DNA of 64,000 nucleotides from Schistocephalus solidus (taxonomy: Eukaryota > Platyhelminthes > Cestoda > Diphyllobothriidea > Diphyllobothriidae). Shown one piece after another: positions 44,584-54,440 of the stretch. A model generated the notes under the pieces. The model was not told the DNA's origin, searched no databases, and saw nothing but the letters and a program-made list of their open reading frames with translations. Each line of letters begins with the position of its first letter. Position 1 is the first letter of the stretch. The position numbers and the translations under genes were made by a program. The stretch lies in NCBI GenBank assembly GCA_017591395.1, contig WEDG01004060.1:1-64000 (forward strand), written 5' to 3'.

Positions 44584-46125
44584 ATTGAGAATTTAGAATT
44601 TAGAATTTATATTTGGTTAGCACCGGGAAGTTACTGTCTAAGCAAACATTAGTAACGAAATAAAGTTATGACAATGTGTGCAGATAAAATGTACAAATTC
44701 ATAACTTGTCCTGCTATGTCAACAGTTAGCAATGTTTTAAAATTAATGGTGAACTATAAAAAATAGGCAGTGAAAAAAACTCCTTCCATAAAAATGGAGG
44801 CAGAGTTCAATAGGCCTTCATTTTCGAATAGAAGGTAGGAGAAAAAAACTGCTTAGGAAAAAATGGTCAGGTGGTAGAATAGGGTAATATTGCAGTAGCA
44901 TTTCAGAATGAGATAATGAAACGTCGATGTGATTCGTTCTTGATCAATTAGGCGTATGAAACAGAATCTCACGAAAATGCGTCAATGAACTTAAGTCCTC
45001 AGCATCATAGGATCCAGAATTGAATTCTGATGATGGTTAGTATCCAAAGAAACTGCAGCATTTAAGACAATGGACCACCGAATTCGTACGTCAGAATGAC
45101 GTCATCGTTTGGAGGACGGGTGATATAAGGAGACATTATAGTTCATGGGCGTCTCGAGGTAGCGTAAATATAGTTTCAAGAGGGTTACTCAAATTCCCGA
45201 TGGTCCTTTCTCCGAGTCATGAGGAAAGCAACTGGGAAAAGATGAGGAAAATAAAAGGTTAATAGAATCAGTGTTAAGATAAATGTGCAGTCTTCGCTTG
45301 AATGCAGATCGACTTCTTAACGACCAAATTTCAATTGGCAAGTTATTTCCAAAGAAAACTATACCTAGAAGCAAAGAAGAGAGAGCGTTTACACGTGGAG
45401 GATGCAGGGGGAGGTATAATTAGTTCAGAATTTCTTAGGTTACAAGGAAGACTAACGGGGGTAATGACAGAAAGCTTTGGGAGAGTTGAACTATTATTAA
45501 CTCGAAAAAGGAGACAAAAGCCTGCTTCAAGTCTCCTGACCCAAAGAAATTTTAGCTTCGTTAGCTGGCATCTTGTTGAGTAGGAAGTAGTTGAAAGAGT
45601 CGGAAATAGGAGTTTTTGTGAAATGTATTTTGGACATTTTCAATTTTTGAACGGCTAGATTCGTTCATCAAACCGAAGAAAGGACAGCAAAATTCAAGAA
45701 TGGGAAGTACAAACATACGATAAAGTCTTAATTTAATTTCAGGAAGGTAGAAATTATAAGAAATAAAGCCGCAAATCTGAGCAGCATTGGCCGTAATTCT
45801 ATCGGCATGAGGCGAAAGATCTAATTTATTGGTGGAGGAAATTCAATCATATGGCAACCTTCAAAGATAAGAGGTTGTGGCAGCCTTACAGGCCCAAAAC
45901 TCATGTAGCGACACTTAGTAGGTGAGAACTCCATTAGCCATGTGGAGCTCCAGGCCGAAAGAGCGTCTAAGTCTGAATGAATTTGTTCTAGGCACCGTTC
46001 GGTTGTAGAGTTAGAGAAGGAATACACGGATTTGAGATCATCAACATAAATAAAAGATTGAGAATGTTTAACTATCGATGAAATATCATTTATATCATTA
46101 TATCATTTTTATCATTAATGCCACT
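44584..46125 (-). pseudogene. LINE G1: 5'-truncated copy inserted into M2
   Basis: Minus-strand LINE starting within the RT. QSFIYVDDLKSVYSFSNS has the catalytic YVDD at 46037-46048, followed by LDALSAWSSTWLMEFSPTKCRYMSFG (45821-46027) and, at 45189-45374, the C-terminal FFGNNLPIEI...RSAFKRRLHIYL motif. The remaining roughly 600 bp to 44584 is untranslated and ends in a repeated AAATTCT-type tail. Sister pieces are G2 (47740-48212) and G4 (58866-60069). Plus-strand ORF 45302-45583 is a shadow. Confidence 0.83.
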
Positions 46126-46915
46126 CCAAAAAGCAAAAACACAGAAGGATCTCGGTGTTTGGATGACAGATAACCTATAGTTTTCTACACAATGGTGCAA
46201 GGTGACTTAAGCCGCAAATTTAATGCTCTACGCCAGTAAACGGGAATTTAGAGTTTTCGACGTAAAATGCTTTTCTAAAGGCTTCAGTACTTTTGTGAGG
46301 CAGCACCTTGAATACGCAATCCAGACCTGGATACAGCAGGATTACAACCTGCTCAAAAGGAAATAGCAGCGAGCCACTAAATTAGTAAGCGCTTAAGGTA
46401 CACTACCCTACGAGATCCGCCTAAATATATATCCTCCGATTTATGGGTATTTACAGAGACTTGCTACAAACTTCCCTTTCGTGCTTGTCTTGGACTGTTC
46501 CCTACTGTACGATGAATTTTTCCAACTCACCACTACAACAAATCTCCGGGGGACATCCCTTCAAACTACGTGTGCCTCAAGTTAAATTGGTTGTGAAGCA
46601 GTATTTTTTCTCCAACCGTGTCTTAGAACCGTGGAATAACCTACCCCAGGCGATTATAATGTCTGGATCTGTGGAAACATTTTAACATCAATTTGACTTA
46701 TGCTGCAGCACCATGTGGACAATGTGACGACTTAATCTTACGGCACTAGTTCACTTTGTGTCCTATCTACCTTCCCTTGACTGCAATTTGTTCACATTGT
46801 TTTTAATTCTTCCAATTTGTATGTGAAAAATAGGAGTTCAAGGTTGTAAGCCAACTCTCTCTTAAAAACTGAACTGAGCTGATTTGAATCTAAATGTATA
46901 ATCCAACCCCAAAAT
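46126..46915 (+). pseudogene. LINE M2: RT fragment, right part and 3' end
   Basis: Resumes exactly where the left part broke: TQKDLGVWMTDNL at 46138, equal to M1's FQKDLGVWITPSL. It continues with VRQHLEYAIQTW, RATKLVSA, LPYEIRLN, NLRGHPFKLRVPQVK and the end FFSNRVLEPWNNLPQAIIMSGSVETF (46530-46685). Several stops occur. The 3' UTR runs to about 46915 and meets the oppositely oriented tail of F1. Confidence 0.85.
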
Positions 46916-47660
46916 ATAAAATAAATAAATAAATAAAATAAGATGAATTGTATATTTAAAGGCTCAGAGAGCCCCATCATTCCGAACATAGTATCATAAT
47001 AAAAATAAATGCAAAGGGGATAATTGCTGCTGTGTATCATCAACCCTATGAACAAAAGAAATGAGTAGTACAGTAGGCACATTCGATTCACAACGAATAG
47101 TCGTTTTTGAGGCAAACGATTGCAATCTTTGGAATCTATAATAAAGTAGGAAAAAAAGTAGTGGAAAACTCCTGCGAGGAAATTGGGGGGAGAGTTAGGC
47201 GAGCACCAATTTAAAAAAAAACTATAGGAGAAGAAAAATGATTGGTGCAATGCAGTGAGATAGGACCATTATGTTGATGGCAACTTTTGAGGGTTTGAAA
47301 CGCTCCTTGTCAAGGGATAGAGCATTTAACAGCCAAAGCTTCTGCTCACAACCATCGTGGGAGTGAGACAGGAGGAGCTTATCGTATAAAATAGGGTCAT
47401 ACAAAGAGGGGACGGTAGATGTCACGAGATAATCATCGAGATATAACATTTCTGACTGCATTGTCCGCCGAAAAGGTGGCGTAGATAGTATAACCCGCCG
47501 AGGAGATCACCGTCAGGGTTGTAAAAGCGTAGGAACGCATCAAGGTTGTCAAAAGTTGGCAATGATGGTTGAATAGAAGAAGGGACTAAAAGTGGCTGCG
47601 AAGATTGACTGAAAGATTGTTCATCACTCGCAAACGGAAGATCGGCCAATTGAGTACGTT
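46916..47660 (-). mobile_element. LINE F1: 3' end with (TTTA)n tail
   Basis: Minus-strand retroposon 3' end matching F2 at 57331-58060: GGGGC.CTCTG.GCCTT, CTAACT...CCCC.CGATG and CAACCCTGACG blocks in the same order. The tail reads TTTATTTATTTATTTTAT on the minus strand at 46916-46945. Open stretches at 46792-47250, 47222-47461 and 47422-47649 are not conserved as proteins in F2, so I treat this as untranslated sequence. The LINE identity rests on F2, which keeps a C-terminal LINE motif upstream. Confidence 0.65.
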
Positions 47661-47739
47661 GAAGTCAATATACTGCACTCACTGCTGCAATTTCCCACTA
47701 GACTTGTCGATAAAAGTGAGGCCTTTACAGTTCTGCAAT

Positions 47740-48212
47740 AAATTGAACTTCTGATGATGGTTAAATGTCAGCCAAATTAAAGTGATTTAAAATGTGCTTG
47801 CCAGTATGACCCAATTATTTAATGATTGCTTATGGAGACATATTAGTTCGTGGGGAGACGATACATGGAAATGTAATTTTTAAGACACTTTCTGAATTCT
47901 CGATGGTCCTTTCTCAGATTCATGGAGAAAGCTGCTGGTAAAGGATAAGGTTAATAATTGGTTAATTAAATCATTGTTAAGATAGATGAGCAGTCTTCGC
48001 TTCAAATAAGATAGGTAACTTGATGAACTTATATCGATTGACAGGTTATTCTAAAGAAAGCTATACTTAGAAGCACAGTACAGAGAGCCCTTAGAAGTGG
48101 ACGATATAGGAAAGGGTATTATCAGTCAAGAATTACGTAGGTTGGAAGGACAAATAACGGGGCTAAAAGCTGAAACCTGGGGAAGATTTGAACTGTTTTA
48201 AGGCGGAAAACC
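47740..48212 (-). mobile_element. LINE G2: 3' fragment
   Basis: Matches G1 45010-45470: CTTCTGATGATGGTTA, TCTCGATGGTCCTTTCTC, GAGCAGTCTTCGCTTCA and AAGAAAGCTATAC.TAGAAGCA are shared. It covers the C-terminal coding end and 3' UTR of G in worn form. Repeat H1 begins at about 48212. Confidence 0.7.
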
Positions 48213-48605
48213 GAGGTCATCGTGTGCATAGGAACCACGTTTATTATTTGTTCTCCGGCTTGGACAGTTTGAAAACAGTTAAAATTTTGCTCATTCTGAT
48301 CCTGACATTAACGCTGCAACTGCACGTACACAATTGCTCTCTGCAATTTTCAGGAATTTTGTTGTGCCGAATTTTCTCACAAAACGACATCAAATTGGAA
48401 TTTGTTTATCACCTTCGTCGACTTGATAAAACAGCCTCTACACCAATAAAAACTTACAACTGCTCAGTGAACCAAAAGTACAAAAACCCTTGAAGATCTG
48501 AAGTTATCCAGGACCTTTGACCTCTACAAACGGCTGAGTCGTTCCTGAATATTCTTCCTATCATTGATTGTTTTTTAAAAGCGATTTTGAATGAATAGGC
48601 GCATT
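48212..48605 (+). repeat. Repeat H, copy 1
   Basis: About 390 bp starting AGGTCATCGTGTGCATAGGAACCACG and including TTCTCCGGCTTGGACAGTTTGAAAAC, TTTATCACCTTCGTCGACTTGATA and CGGCTGAGTCGTTCCTGAATATTCTTC. Copies: 51055-51376 (plus, shortened) and 55872-56262 (minus). The 101-codon ORF at 48188-48493 is not conserved, so this is a small noncoding mobile element or a satellite-like repeat. Confidence 0.75.
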
Positions 48606-49129
48606 TATTGCTTATATTGTTCCTATTGCGGCGTCGTTGGACTTCCGTTTGAAATTTGCTCGTCTCCAAGCTTTTGATATTTGGACAAAAATCTGTACCC
48701 GAAGTCAGGACTCAACGAAGTAAGTTGTCATTGGATCACATATTGGCTGTTTATCAGGATCAGCCTTTAAGTGATTAGAGACATTGTGATATTCAGGCAC
48801 ACAAAAATTTATATCGGAATCCTGAAGAATAAGCTAACTCAGCTTCATTCGCTTCCTCCTCCTATGGGCTTCAGAAAACAGTCTCTCGACAGGAAAGGTG
48901 TTTACATAAGAAAGGGAGGGCGAACCACTGGCAAACTAACTTCAAAGGCTGCATTGTTCTTTGCTTTGTATTAACATTCGATAGTGAATTCGGTTCGAAA
49001 AAGCACTTCTTATTGTGCTCAGTAAACTATCCGCTTGATAATTTAAGCTGCTCGTTAAAACTTAATGAATCCCCGTAGTGATCTTGCTGGCATGAACAAC
49101 ACAAATGTTCACGACCCGACCACGCGAGA
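48606..49129. other. No recognisable gene
   Basis: Only a 67-codon ORF (48771-48974) without a domain. No second copy of this stretch seen in the window. Confidence 0.4.
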
Positions 49130-49213
49130 AAATTATTCACCGCTTCGGCCAGGATCCAAAACACCAACCTCTCGATTAGCGACCGATGCTCTTGACCGCT
49201 CGGCCACGCCCGG
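49130..49213 (-). tRNA. Degenerate tRNA-Ser(GCT)-like sequence (tRNA pseudogene or SINE head)
   Basis: On the minus strand, from about 49212 downwards, GGGCGTGGCCGAGCGGTCAA carries a perfect Pol III A box (TGGCCGAGCGG). Next comes an anticodon arm TCGG-TCGCTAA-TCGA whose loop holds GCT, then a long variable-arm-like stretch and TTTTGGATCCTGGCC, a worn B box (expected GTTCGAATCCTGGCC). Loop position 33 is C where U is expected and no 3' acceptor half pairs with the 5' end, so a working tRNA is unlikely. A tRNA-derived SINE head or a pseudogene fits better. Confidence 0.5.
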
Positions 49214-49640
49214 AAAGCCAGCAGACCAAATAGTATAAATCCCAAAAAACTGATCTCTCCTACCTTCGTAAACCATTTTCAATTACATGTGAAAAAACTT
49301 ACCAGAAATACTCAAGTCACTCTCAGCAGACCGAGAAGAACCATCAAGCAGCAATATTGAAGAAAGCAGTGCACTACTGAACATTACCAAAACTAAGCTA
49401 AACAGTGGAGGGCTAGCACACTGTGATGGATGCCGAGGACTCACAACCAGAGTTATATTGTCCGGGAGGATGACTGAAACGAAGCAAATATTTCCGAAAA
49501 CGAAGAAGTGTTTTGATGATTGGGAGAATCTTAAATAGATTAACTTATGTATAGAAGACAGCCACTTCCGCTTTTTTAGCACAGTAGAATCGATATAAAC
49601 TCAAATTATATTTGGTAACGGACAAGCTTTCCTTAATTAC
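49214..49640. other. No recognisable gene
   Basis: A 99-codon minus-strand ORF (49283-49582) with a hydrophobic middle is present but unrecognised. No second copy in the window. Confidence 0.35.
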
Positions 49641-50034
49641 TTAGTCATGTGTTCTTATTTTATCTTTCGAACGGATTCTTCCCTGATACATTAAAGACAT
49701 CCATTATTCTTCCACGCTTTAAGTCAGGAGCTCGCTCAGATTTTAAAAAATATCGAAGCATTCATAAAACTCCAGTTCTAGCAGAACTTCTGGAAAATTG
49801 TTTCTGTCTAGCCAATAAGCCTTTGAACTCTACTCAGCATGTTTTTTAACTTGAATGATCATGCAAAACTTGTCACTTAGCCCTACTTACCCTGGCCACT
49901 TCTCTTTGTTATGATAAGCAAGCATTAGGTAAGATGTATTTGGATCTTAAAAAGCCTTAAATAAGGTGCTGCACAGACAACTTTTAGTATAAGTGAACGC
50001 TATTGGCACCCAGCTTCCTCTACTTTAAGTCACT
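49641..50034 (+). pseudogene. LINE N: RT fragment, left part
   Basis: Plus-strand RT reading NGFFPDTLKTSIILPRFKSGARSDFKKYRSI, LAELLENCF, then after stops YLDLKKA-type motif A (MYLDLKKP at 49935) and RQLLV near 49985. This is the N-terminal half of a CR1/Jockey-like RT, heavily worn. It is interrupted at about 50035 by LINE S1 on the opposite strand and resumes near 50888. Confidence 0.72.
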
Positions 50035-50887
50035 TTGAGTCACTTTATTGAGGGAAGTAGGCTTTCGCCCTTGAGCTCCCTATTCACATGCAAAAATGTC
50101 AATAGTACAAACGTTTACAGTGATATAGCTGACAAATAAAAATGTAGGGTCATCGATATGTGTGGGCCAGGCGCAACCTGCCACTGTTTACACAATCCTC
50201 ATTATATTGACAATAGTTTCTCAAAAAATGAGTATCTAGTTTGAATTTAAATGTGTCAACAGTTTCTAAAAGGACCACCTCGTCAGGGAGTCCGTTCCAT
50301 GCTCTAACGACCCTCTGCGAAAAGGCGTTCCGACGGACTTCCGTGTGGACAAACTTCCTCTGCAGTTTAAAGGGATGACCCCGCAGATGTTCCGTCCCAG
50401 CCAATTCGAAGAAGTCAGAAAATTCTAGGGCACAATCGCGGCCTCTGACAATCCGGTAGGTTTGGATGAGGTCACCGCGTAGTTGCCTGTAATTTAGAGG
50501 AAAAAAATCAAGTTCAACCAGTCTGGCTTCATAAGGCAGATGACTTAGATTCTTGACCATCTTCGTAGCCCTCACCTGCATTCGTTCCAGCTGTAGATAA
50601 TCCTTCTTAAACCACGGACGCCAGGCCTGGATGGCATATTCCAAGTGAGATCGAACAAATACCGCGTAGGTTTTTCGGAAGAGTTCCTTATCAATCTGCA
50701 CAAATCCACGTCTGAGCGCAAATAAGACCAGTGTCGCGCGTTTAGATGCCTTTAAACACTGTGAAGATGGTTTAAGTGAGGAGTTTATTAGAACACCGAG
50801 GTCCTTCTGTTCCTCAACAATTGAAAGGGGCTGCTTATTTGTTCCTACTTGTCTATTATCAGTTAAAAGCCTCGTGTGCTCATGAGC
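50035..50887 (-). pseudogene. LINE S1: RT C-terminal half with 3' end
   Basis: A 249-codon minus-strand ORF (50150-50899) reads VEEQKDLGVLINSSLKPSSQC, FRKTYAVFVRSHLEYAIQAWRPW, RMQVRATKMVKNL, LPYEARL, LRGHPFKLQRKF and the end AWNGLPDEVVLLETVDTFKFKLD. This is the thumb and C-terminus of a CR1/Jockey-like RT, close to M1 in layout. It is open without stops, so it is younger than its surroundings. The 3' UTR ends near 50035 with an AAAGTGACTC/AAAGTGACTT repeat, the short tandem tail usual in CR1-like LINEs. The catalytic part of the RT is absent. Confidence 0.87.
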
Positions 50888-51052
50888 AGCGCATTTCAAG
50901 GCATGGTTTTGGGTCCTTTACTCTTCATTCTTTACATCAGTACCAATTCCACAGTGCTCAAATTTCGTAAAACTGTATCTATGCTGACGAGCTCACGTGC
51001 ATTCTTCTCATTTTCAAAAGAAACTGCCCATATCTGCGGATATTAAATATAT
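50888..51052 (+). pseudogene. LINE N: RT fragment, right part
   Basis: Resumes with SAFQGMVLGPLLFILYI (motif B) at about 50888 and, after a frame change, CIYADELTCILL with the catalytic box as YADE near 50972. Upstream part is at 49641-50034. The match ends at H2. Confidence 0.7.
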
Positions 51053-51054
51053 TA

Positions 51055-51376
51055 TGGTCAAGGTCATCGTGTGCAAAGGAACCACGTATCTTTTTTTTCT
51101 CCGGCTTGGACAGTTTGAAAACCGTTAACACTTCGCTTGTGCTGATTCTGACATTAAAACTGCCACTGCACGAACGTAATTGCTTTTGCAATTTCGGGAA
51201 TTTTCTTGTGCCGAATTACCTCACAAAAACGACATCAAATTGAATTTGTTTATCACCTTCGTCGACTTGATAAAAACCGCCTCTACACCAATACATACTC
51301 GACAAACCGCTCAGTGAACCAAAAAGTGCAAAAACCCCTTGAAGATCTGAAGTTATCCAGGACCTTTGACCTCTAC
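51055..51376 (+). repeat. Repeat H, copy 2 (shortened)
   Basis: From AAGGTCATCGTGTGCAAAGGAACCACG to GTTATCCAGGACCTTTGACCTCTACAG, about 90% like H1. It lacks the last 70 bp (CGGCTGAGTCG onward). Its right edge touches LINE S2 RT coding sequence (QNRSC) directly. Confidence 0.78.
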
Positions 51377-51377
51377 A

Positions 51378-52075
51378 GGAGCGATTTTGTCTGAAGCCAT
51401 GCTAGAGATCTGAGAGTAATTGGTTTTCCTCAAGGAACTTCATGGTTGCCTTCTTGATTATTGATTCCATTATTTTACAGAAAATGGAGGTGAGGCTGAC
51501 CGGCCAATAATTTTTTACATTAGATCGAGCACCACTCTTGTATATGGGGCATATATTTGCTGCCTTACATTCGGATGGCAGTTTTCCTGATTCAAATGAC
51601 GAATTAAATATATGCGCTAGTGGTTTGGACAGTTCGCTGGCCAGTTCTTTCAAGAACTTGGCCGGTATATCGTCTGGACCAGATGACTTCGCTTCTTTCA
51701 GATTTCGCAGTTCAAGTTCCACGAGAGGTTCCTAGAAGATTATATATTCAAGCCCTGGACCGGCGTCTATAAGAGCACTGTTGAGCTGGAGTTCCGGTTC
51801 TCTAGTGAAAACCGAGGCAAAAAACCGACCCAAGTACTCGGCTTTGTCGCAATTATCAACGACTTAATCACCATTCCCATCCATGAGTACTGCTACTGGG
51901 TCCTTGTATTTAAGTCGGCTATTGATATAATGGAATAATTTTTTTGTTTTATATTCAGCCTGTTGAATAATTCTTGATTCATAGTTCTTCCTTGCCTGAC
52001 GAATCATTCTTTTTACAACGTTTCTTTGATGACGAAATTCTTTGAGATGCTCTGCGTGAATACCTTCCATTTTTT
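51378..52075 (-). pseudogene. LINE S2: RT N-terminal half and linker
   Basis: Minus strand. Linker EHLKEFRHQRNVVKRMIRQARKNYESRI with KTKKLFHYINSRLKYKDPVAVL (51864-52070), then after stops LRNLKEAKSSGPDDIPAKFLKELASELSKPLAHIFNSSFESGKLP, ICPIYKSGARSNVKNYWPVSLTSIFCK and QHGFRQNRSC-type sequence with one stop (51378-51722). The RT breaks off before motif A, where H2 begins. Whether S1 (50035-50887) is the remainder of this element or another insertion cannot be decided by eye. Confidence 0.85.
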
Positions 52076-52493
52076 ATTCTTCTTATTTAGCTGCCTGTTA
52101 AGTTCTCTTGTTAACCAGGTGGGGCGAATATTCTTTTTTTGCACCTAAACGGAACAAAAGCGTTCAATGAGATCGAGTGAGACTGTCTTAAATGATCGCC
52201 AGTCATCCTCTGGATTCCCTTTAAGCAAACAATCCCATCTCATAGACATCAGTTCTTTCCTCATCGCGTTAAAATCAGCCTTTCATATATTTCGCTTGCA
52301 TTCCGTTCCATTCTGGCGCTGAGAATAAAGTGAGTAATCCCACATCAGCATACTATGGTCACTCTTAAACGAGGGGTGTAATAGAATAAACTTCATTAAT
52401 GCTACATTAGTCCTTCGTAAATACAAGGGCCAGGCAATTTGCTCTCTGGTTCTCTCTAAATCTCGTTGGTATGTTAACCTTTTGTACCAGAGG
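52076..52493 (-). pseudogene. LINE S2: worn end of endonuclease
   Basis: Translated minus strand shows scattered pieces (RANCLALVF at about 52435, HSLK..DSLTRSH) with many stops, matching the position of the C-terminal endonuclease and its junction to the linker in M1. Catalytic SDH is not readable. Confidence 0.55.
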
Positions 52494-53010
52494 TTAGTCG
52501 AGAGTGAGATCCATTAGCTTGTGGCCGAAGGAAGTTAGTGCACCATCAACTGTCAGATTAACCCTGTCTACTATTGGTGCATTGAAAGCTCCAGCAATAA
52601 GCACCTCCTGGTGACTTACTACTTCCTTGATCAAATGGAGGAGGGACTCAACAGCTGCACTTGGAATGTTCGGTGGTCTGTAGATCGTCAAGAATTGAAG
52701 GTTCTGTGAACACTCCTTTTTAATCTTTATCCAGAGAATATCATATTCAGGGAAGATGGAGTGTGCTCATTCGACTGCCGAGATTCCCGTCTTTACATAT
52801 AGGGCCACTCCTCCTCCCTTTCTATTTTCTCGGTCTTTTCGAAAAAGTTTGGTATCCATCTATGGAAACCTCGCTATCCGCGATTTCGGCTTTGAGCCAC
52901 GTTTCCGTAATGGCAACGATATCGGGGGTTCGGTCTGATACTAATGCATTGAGTTCATCTACTTTCGATAGGAGACTCTGAGCATTGGTATACAAACATC
53001 TCAATTTAGA
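52494..53010 (-). pseudogene. LINE S2: APE-type endonuclease
   Basis: Minus strand: RCLYTNAQSLLSKVDELNALV, DIVAITETWL, DGYQTFSKRPRK (52822-53004), then ENRKGGGVALYVK, a stop, and TIYRPPNIPSAAVESLL with the GDFNAP motif as GAFNAP (52494-52691). The Asp of GDFN is Ala, which removes a catalytic residue. At least one frameshift and one stop also break it. Confidence 0.85.
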
Positions 53011-53052
53011 CTAGGTAACTCCCCCATATAGACGTCTGCGCATTTCGCGCGA

Positions 53053-53520
53053 TTAAATACTAGAGTCTGTCATTTTTTTCCGAGATGAACTGGTGTCGAT
53101 CCCGCCGACGCTGACTTCTGATGAGTGGTCGTCATCCGAGTTCTGGAGCGCCTTCATTTTATTTTTCAAGCTCTGTACAGTTGGGTAAATCGTATTTAGT
53201 GTCCTCCGTCTCGGCGAAAATCCACCTTGATTATGTACGGAATCTGCCATAAGAAAGACCACTTTATCACTTTTATTTTCCCGTCCTTTATTTGGAGCCA
53301 TTTTTCCCCCTGTTCGGTCCTCCTCTTCAGTTCTGCTCTCAGCATTCTCATTTTGAACCTTTTTCTTGGGTTCGTAATCCGGCTGAAAAAACACATCCCT
53401 GTGTGAGCTACGGAGAGCCGTTCTCCGTTCTAGGAAGCGTGAAACCTGATCATCATTTTCAAGAATGATTTTAAGAGCCCTTTGTGATGATAGTTCATGT
53501 GAAACATCCGATGTTCTCAA
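53053..53520 (-). pseudogene. LINE S2: ORF1, C-terminal part
   Basis: Minus-strand ORF of 155 codons: ALKIILENDDQVSRFLERR, FFQPDYEPKKK, then after a frameshift LRAELKRRTEQGEKW. This LKIILE...FFQPDY..KE pattern is the end of ORF1 in CR1-like elements, an RNA-binding protein thought to package the transcript. A similar order occurs in G3/G4 ORF1. The N-terminus is missing; repeat J1 starts at the break. Confidence 0.75.
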
Positions 53521-54012
53521 GATTTCGTGATGATGGTAAAAATACAGATGGGAAGAAAAAGGCTACGAAGATCTTCTCTGCTGGAGAAGATATTACTGAT
53601 TAAGAAACAAATAAACGTCACCTGGAACCGCGTCGGACTCAAGGAACACTTTTTCGAAGTCTTTGTTTGCGAAGGAAATGGACACAAATGAATAAGTGTT
53701 TTCCGTTCTACAATGCTTACGATATTTAGATTTAAGTACCGATACTTTAGATCGCGACGTTATTTTGAGTAAAGGAATATTTCAAAGGAAAGCATCTTTG
53801 CCGGTGATAAAGCCGAGAATCGATACATGCAGAGTAAAGAGGTAGTGGAATGGTCAGGAAGAAATTATAAGTAACGTAAGGTCGATCTACTGGACCGCGC
53901 GCTTGGGGCTCATGGAAGATTGGGGCAAGAATGAATAGGAATCAAAGCACGTCTTCGAACCCTTAACTCAGGGCTTTCTAATGGTCAATAATTGTCATCT
54001 CTTATAATAACA
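53516..54012. repeat. Repeat J, copy 1 (497 bp)
   Basis: From ATGTTCTCAAGATTTCG to CTCTTATAATAACAG, about 95% identical to 56386-56884 in the same orientation. Shared blocks include AACACTTTTTCGAAGTCTTTG, CTTACGATATTTAGATTTAAG and GGGGCTCATGGAAGATT. No ORF is kept. It separates S2 ORF1 from G3. Confidence 0.85.
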
Positions 54013-54440
54013 GAAATCACCACTAATCACGGCATAAGGTAGACTGGAGAAATTTTCTAATTGTTCAAACAAGTGGTTGTTTGCGACTTGGTCTATCGTA
54101 GCTGGTCGATAGACAATGGCGAGCCAAGTGCCTTGATGTTCAACCATACGGCTTCCGTGCTGCATGAAAACGTTGTCGTCTTGCCGGACACTAAAAACAC
54201 GTCTTTCACATGCATAATTATTCCATCATCCTATCGGTTTTCCCTATCACTCCGATATATTTGTTATCCATAAAATATTATTTCACTTTCTCGAATGCTA
54301 TCCGACAGCATGGTTTCGGTTACTGCTTTGACATCCGGAGATACTTTGGCAAGGAAAAATTTTAACTCCTCGAGTTTTGATACAAGGCTTTGGGCATTTG
54401 TATAGAAGCAACTAAATTTTGCGCTTACAAAACTTCATGT
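54013..54440 (-). pseudogene. LINE G3: endonuclease, N-terminal part
   Basis: Minus strand, sister of G4 61762-62018. Reads KFSCFYTNAQSLVSKLEELKFFL, DVKAVTETMLSDSIRESEI and then an RVANHHLFEQLENFS-type segment near 54060-54110. It stops at J1, before GDCNAP. The sequence GGACACTAAAAACACG at 54186-54201 is intact here and is the site where LINE R3 sits in G4. Confidence 0.78.

Noticed and set aside
46792..47250. 152-codon hydrophobic minus-strand ORF resembling a membrane protein
   Set aside because: It lies in the AT-rich 3' end of LINE F1; hydrophobicity comes from T-rich codons and the F2 copy does not keep it.
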